Positions 60,693-64,000 of a stretch of 64,000 bases of DNA are shown here, piece after piece (position 1 is the stretch's first letter; each line of letters starts with the position of its first letter). The notes below the pieces were generated by a model, which made no database searches, was not told the DNA's origin, and was given only the letters and a program-made list of their open reading frames with translations. The position numbers and the translations under genes are program-made. Source of the DNA: Halogranum gelatinilyticum (lineage in GTDB: Archaea > Halobacteriota > Halobacteria > Halobacteriales > Haloferacaceae); NCBI RefSeq assembly GCF_900103715.1, contig NZ_FNHL01000009.1:1-64000 (forward strand), written 5' to 3'.

Positions 60693-61289
60693 ATGAGTGA
60701 CGCATCCCCGCTCGTCCTCGTCGTCGAAGACGAGCCTGACCTCGCAGACCTGTACGCGACCTGGCTGAGTACGGAGTACCGCGTCCGCACGGCCTACGGC
60801 GGCCACGAGGCGCTGGACGCGCTCGACGACGACGTCGCGGTCGTGCTTCTCGACCGGCGCATGCCGGACCTCTCGGGCGACGAGGTCCTCAACGCGGTCC
60901 GCGAGCGCGGCATCGACTGCCGCGTCGCCATGGTGACTGCCGTCGAGCCCGACTTCGACATCATCTCGATGGGCTTCGACGACTATCTCGTCAAACCGGT
61001 GACGAAAGACGCCCTGCGCGAGACCGTCTCGACGCTCTGTACGCGAAACACCTACGACACGGGCGTCCAGGAACTGTTCGCGCTGGCCTCGAAGAAGGCA
61101 CTCTTGGAGTCCGAGAAAGGCAACGCAGAGCTCGCAGAGAGCGAGGAGTATATCGAACTCAGCGACAGAATCGCCGTGCTCCGCGAGGAACTCGACGAGA
61201 CCATCGGCAGCGTCGACGACCACGACAGGTTCGTCGGCTTCTATCAGGATATCGAACGAGACGAGAAAGACGAAGACGAGGACGACTAG
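60693..61289 (+). CDS. Response regulator with HalX domain
   Basis: 198 residues. The receiver domain (about 6-120) has the acidic pocket VVEDEPD, phospho-acceptor Asp in VVLLDRRMPDLSG and the Lys in YLVKPVTK. A C-terminal HalX domain (about 125-190: KKALLESEKGNAELAESEEY) follows, found only in halophilic archaeal two-component proteins. No histidine kinase is adjacent, so it is an orphan. It is convergent with the ParA partner gene, seven bases apart. Confidence 0.92.
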   Translation: MSDASPLVLVVEDEPDLADLYATWLSTEYRVRTAYGGHEALDALDDDVAVVLLDRRMPDLSGDEVLNAVRERGIDCRVAMVTAVEPDFDIISMGFDDYLVKPVTKDALRETVSTLCTRNTYDTGVQELFALASKKALLESEKGNAELAESEEYIELSDRIAVLREELDETIGSVDDHDRFVGFYQDIERDEKDEDEDD

Positions 61290-61296
61290 CGCGTCG

Positions 61297-61716
61297 CTAC
61301 CGTCTGCCGTATCCCCACTCCTCCATCACGTCGACGACGTCGTCGACGTTTCTGAGACCCGCTTTCACCACAGCCTCGCGGACGTCCAGCGACATCACGT
61401 CGTCGCCGTCGAACCGCGACTCCAACTCGCGCTCCAGCGCGTCGATGTCTTCGGCGGTCACGTCGCGAACGTAGACCGGCAGTGCGTCGCGGTCGGCTTT
61501 GACCGTCCGTCGCGCGAAGATGAACGGCAGGTCGCCGAGACCGTCCGACTGCGTCGACGACTCTGCCGACTCCGTCGACTCCGCAGATTCCGTCGCCGCC
61601 TCGTGGCCGTTTCGGCTCGCACCGCTCGACTCGCCCGGTTCGCTCGGCGTCCCGTAACTGTCGCCGCTCGACCCGTAGCTGTCGCCAGCTGCCCCGTAGC
61701 GGTCGTCTTTCGTCAC
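61297..61716 (-). CDS. ParA-associated protein, hypothetical
   Basis: 139 residues in two parts: a low-complexity Gly/Ser/Tyr/Glu region (1-60; repeats GDSYG at about 11 and 18) and a folded part (LPFIFARRTVKADRDALPVY, DVTAEDIDALERELESRFDG) of about 75 residues. It overlaps the ParA gene in ATGA, so the two are made together. By position it is the ParB/cargo adaptor counterpart, but no helix-turn-helix or CTPase motif is visible. Confidence 0.78.
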   Translation of the reverse strand: MTKDDRYGAAGDSYGSSGDSYGTPSEPGESSGASRNGHEAATESAESTESAESSTQSDGLGDLPFIFARRTVKADRDALPVYVRDVTAEDIDALERELESRFDGDDVMSLDVREAVVKAGLRNVDDVVDVMEEWGYGRR

Positions 61717-62558
61717 CGGGCCACCTCCTCGGGGGTCGCCGCCTCAACCGACCCCTCTTCGATGACTCGCGCGACGGTCTCGAACTGCTCCAGCAGGTCC
61801 TTCTCGTAGTCGCGCAGGTCGCGCGTCTCCTCGGATTCGGCGAAGGTGAAGAGATCCATCTGGGCCTGCCACGCCTGTTTCAGCACGTCGCGCTTGCGGA
61901 TGCCGAACGGCGTGACCGGCTTGCCGTCGGTCTCCAACTGCTCGCGCACCTCGCGGTAGATGTTCGAGTCGCCGACCTCGTTGGGGACGACAGCGAGAAT
62001 CCCAAGCCGGAAGTCCTCGTCGAACGTCTGGAAGCCCCGTTGCATACTGTCGAGGGTGTCCTCCAGCCCGTCGATGGAGACGCTGCCCTTGCGCGTCAGC
62101 TCGATGGGGATGACCACGTCGCGCGCGGCGACGAGCGCGTTGTCGACGAGGACGTTCAGCGTCGCGGGCGGGTCGACGAGGAAGTAGTCGTACTCGCCAG
62201 CGAGCGGTGTCAGTGCCGAGCGCAGGCGGAACTCCCGGAGGTTGGTCCCACGGGCGGCCATCTCGCTCTCGATGTTCGCCAGCCCCTCGTGGGAGGGGAT
62301 GAGGTCGAACGCGCCCGCGTCGACGACGAGGTCGCTCGCGTCGCGGTCTTCGGCCAAGAGAACGTCGCCGAGATGGTCGCGGTCGCCGGTCTTCAGCTCG
62401 CCGTAGCCGACGTGGTCTGTCAGGCTCCCGAGTTGGGGGTCGAGGTCGACGACGAGGACGTCCGCGCCGCGCCGCCCGAGCGCGGCCGCCGTGTTCGTCG
62501 CGAGCGTCGTCTTCCCGACTCCACCGGATTCACTCCACAGCGTGACTGCCCGTTTCAT
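61713..62558 (-). CDS. ParA/MinD-type ATPase
   Basis: 281 residues. The deviant Walker A is SGGVGKTTLATNTAAALG (about 10-27, with the signature Lys-type loop carrying Ser-Gly-Gly), followed by VLVVDLDPQLGSLTDHVG and YDYFLVDPPATLNVLVDNAL (Walker B/switch). Such ATPases position plasmids, chromosomes or protein assemblies by ATP-dependent surface binding. It precedes a partner gene in ATGA overlap, and a palindrome lies at its promoter. Whether it segregates DNA or cargo is undecided. Confidence 0.92.
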   Translation of the reverse strand: MKRAVTLWSESGGVGKTTLATNTAAALGRRGADVLVVDLDPQLGSLTDHVGYGELKTGDRDHLGDVLLAEDRDASDLVVDAGAFDLIPSHEGLANIESEMAARGTNLREFRLRSALTPLAGEYDYFLVDPPATLNVLVDNALVAARDVVIPIELTRKGSVSIDGLEDTLDSMQRGFQTFDEDFRLGILAVVPNEVGDSNIYREVREQLETDGKPVTPFGIRKRDVLKQAWQAQMDLFTFAESEETRDLRDYEKDLLEQFETVARVIEEGSVEAATPEEVAR

Positions 62559-62564
62559 ACGCGA

Positions 62565-62590
62565 GGTCTACCGTAGACCCCTACATAAAG
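62565..62590 (-). promoter_or_regulatory. Promoter and palindrome of parA-like gene
   Basis: GGTCTAC-C-GTAGACC (62565-62579) is a perfect 7+1+7 palindrome only 7-21 bases before the ATG, between it and a TATA-like CTTTATGT (62590-62583). Placed over the likely transcription start, it would block transcription when bound, and could also act as a centromere-like site. Confidence 0.5.
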
Positions 62591-62617
62591 TTCCGTCAGA
62601 CACTCGCACCGAAGAAA

Positions 62618-62641
62618 CTGTCTGAGTAGCTATACAGACAG
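62618..62641. repeat. Inverted repeat CTGTCTG/CAGACAG upstream of parA-like gene
   Basis: CTGTCTG-10 nt-CAGACAG has perfect 7-bp arms and an AT-rich loop. It lies 60-83 bases upstream of the ParA start. A further related word, GTCAGACAC, is at 62595-62603. Together with the promoter palindrome it may form a control or partition region. Confidence 0.45.
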
Positions 62642-62772
62642 CTGTTTGCAAAGCCATACAGAAATATAACCAGATAACCAAATGACTGCGGCGACCTCGA
62701 CTGATCAGAAAGGGCAGCGTCTCACACGTTTCTGGTGGCGGATAGTTCGTCAGTCGGGCAACGGACAGGCCC

Positions 62773-63744
62773 TCACAGACTGACGGTCGTCCCCACTCCC
62801 TCGGTCTCGGCGCGGTCGAGGAGCTGTTCGGCGGTCGCCGCATCGAGGACCGCAGAGCCGACCGATGCGACGACGAGGATCTCGTCGCTCCGCTCGCGAC
62901 CCGCCCGACCCTCGAACACGTCCGAGAGGGGAATCAACGACGCGGCGTCGGTCTCGGGGAAGTCGCCCGTCGCGGCCGCCTCCTCGGGCACGTCGGCGAA
63001 GAGCCGCGCCGCCCGCTCGACCGTCCGCGTGTCGAGTTCGCGCATCTCGGCGGTGTAGGCACCGACGGCGACGACGACTGCCCCCGGAGCCAGCGCGTCG
63101 CCGTCGAAGACGGGTCGGGTGCTCGTCGTCGCCGTGACGACGACGGAGGCATCGGAGACGGCCGCCTCGGCGGTGTCGACGGCGGTCGCGTCCAGCCCCG
63201 CCGCGCGCAAGTCGGCGGCACACGCCTCCCGCGCATCCGAGCGCGAGTAGACGCGGACCTCGCCGACGTCGACCGCGGCGGCGACTGCGCGGGCCTGCCA
63301 CCGCGCCTGCGTGCCGGAGCCGACGACGCCGAGCCTGATCTCACCATCCACGTTCGCCAACTCCCGAGCAGCGAGTCCACCGATACAGCCCGTCCGGGCG
63401 TTCGTGACCCGCGTCCCGGCCATGTACGCCGCGGGGAGACCGGTCGCCGCGTCCGACAGCGCGATGGTGGCGTTGACCGTCGGCAGCCCCCGCGACTCGT
63501 TGCCCTCGTGGACGCTCGCGAGTTTCGTGGCGACGTACTGCGCGCCGTGGATGTAGGCTGGCATCGTCAGCGCGGTCCCAAGGGGCTCGTCACCGTCGAG
63601 ACCGGTTCCGACGGGGAAATGTGGCCGGTCGGGCCGTTCGACCTCGCCGCGACCCTGCGCGAGGAACGCCCGCTCGACGACCGGGAGCAGTGAGTCGAGG
63701 TCGAGGAGTGACGCGACGTCGTCGTCGGAGAGGACGGTGAGCAT
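62773..63744 (-). CDS. Ornithine cyclodeaminase/mu-crystallin family protein
   Basis: 323 residues. Features of the family: the N-terminal dimer domain with ALTMPAYIHGAQYVATKLAS (substrate Lys near 69), the NAD-binding Rossmann with LGVVGSGTQARWQARAVAAA (about 134) and VVVTATTSTRPVFDG. Members act as ornithine cyclodeaminase or, in archaea, alanine dehydrogenase; the exact reaction cannot be separated here. It is divergent from the FAD oxidoreductase gene and convergent with nothing close. Confidence 0.9.
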   Translation of the reverse strand: MLTVLSDDDVASLLDLDSLLPVVERAFLAQGRGEVERPDRPHFPVGTGLDGDEPLGTALTMPAYIHGAQYVATKLASVHEGNESRGLPTVNATIALSDAATGLPAAYMAGTRVTNARTGCIGGLAARELANVDGEIRLGVVGSGTQARWQARAVAAAVDVGEVRVYSRSDAREACAADLRAAGLDATAVDTAEAAVSDASVVVTATTSTRPVFDGDALAPGAVVVAVGAYTAEMRELDTRTVERAARLFADVPEEAAATGDFPETDAASLIPLSDVFEGRAGRERSDEILVVASVGSAVLDAATAEQLLDRAETEGVGTTVSL

Positions 63745-63791
63745 ACGTTCGGGTTCGTCGCCTGTCGGTTAGCCCTTGCTGTGCGCCAACG

Positions 63792-63798
63792 CTTATCA
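63792..63798 (+). promoter_or_regulatory. TATA-like box of terminal FAD oxidoreductase gene
   Basis: CTTATCA lies 23-29 bases before the ATG at 63821, predicting a leaderless transcript. Confidence 0.4.
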
Positions 63799-63820
63799 CG
63801 GATACGGGACAACTCCGGGT

Positions 63821-64000
63821 ATGACTGTCGTCGTCGTGGGCGGCGGAATCGTCGGTCTCGCCAGCGGCTACTATCTCGCGAAGCGCGGCGAGGACGTCGT
63901 CGTCTGTGAGAAAGGGACCGTCGGCAGCGGGAGCACCGAGCGCTCGGCGGGCGGCATCCGTGCGCAGTTCTCCACGCCGGTCAACGTCGACCTCTCCGTA
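63821..64000 (+). CDS. FAD-dependent oxidoreductase (DAO family), 3' end outside window
   Basis: The first 60 residues are visible. They contain the dinucleotide-binding motif VVVVGGGIVGLASGYYLAKR and the DAO-type SGSTERSAGGIRAQFSTPVN that contacts FAD. Family members (about 370-400 residues) oxidise amino acids such as glycine, sarcosine, proline or D-amino acids. The ornithine cyclodeaminase homologue on the other side is divergent, which may indicate joint amino acid turnover. Confidence 0.87.
   Translation, partial: MTVVVVGGGIVGLASGYYLAKRGEDVVVCEKGTVGSGSTERSAGGIRAQFSTPVNVDLSV

Overview
The window is one contiguous piece of a haloarchaeal chromosome. Supporting signs are the high G+C, the strongly acidic proteins, many genes whose start codon lies about 25-30 bases after a TATA-like box (leaderless transcription), twin-arginine lipoproteins, TrmB, HalX and Lrp-type regulators, HerA, archaeal-type triosephosphate isomerase, archaeal GTP cyclohydrolase IIa and an intron-bearing tRNA-Trp. 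Species cannot be fixed from the sequence alone; a member of the Halobacteria is safe.

Layout. 1-7.2 kb: the 3' part of an aldehyde dehydrogenase, a zinc micro-protein, and a minus-strand operon of a CARDB-like surface protein, an RND (MMPL) exporter and a TrmB regulator. 7.2-9.7 kb: a long divergent spacer rich in stem-loops, then a DoxX / ring-cleavage VOC / flavin reductase set that resembles bacterial quinone-detoxification cassettes. 10.1-14.8 kb: an ABC-2 exporter with one permease fused to a PrsW-like domain. 14.8-22.7 kb: housekeeping with aromatic amino acid genes (prephenate dehydrogenase, aroA, aroC), an Rsm22-like methyltransferase, an SDR, a HAD protein and an M24 peptidase. 22.7-27 kb: a lower-G+C pair of exported proteins, one a 1115-residue PKD protein with odd Thr/Arg/Tyr-rich repeats. 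27.3-36.7 kb: pyruvate-type ferredoxin oxidoreductase porAB, an Lrp regulator, DNA polymerase IV with three PCNA-binding-like motifs, a HerA-type ATPase, tpiA and an aMBF1-like factor. 36.9-41 kb: CDP-alcohol phosphatidyltransferase, adenylate kinase and hisC, overlapping one another, then a glyoxalase and hflX. 41.2-48.8 kb: a GMC oxidoreductase pair behind an iron-box-like operator, an FAH-family hydrolase, a UlaG-like hydrolase, OsmC, DJ-1/PfpI and HAD proteins.

49-52.3 kb holds a tight four-gene operon: GTP cyclohydrolase IIa, a zinc-less MDR dehydrogenase, a PTPS homologue with Glu in place of the catalytic Cys, and a GT4 glycosyltransferase. It looks like a pterin (perhaps pterin-glycoside) pathway and is the best candidate here for poorly described biochemistry. 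52.5-55.7 kb is a small variable island between a J-domain ferredoxin and tRNA-Trp. It contains a broken AAA/Orc1-type ATPase, a lipoprotein with an intact and a degenerate metzincin domain, and a broken CAP-domain gene. 55.7-64 kb returns to core genes (DUF5794/5795-type pair, guaB, TrmB, HalX response regulator), a ParA ATPase with a partner and palindromic control sites, an ornithine cyclodeaminase homologue, and the start of an FAD oxidoreductase cut by the window edge.
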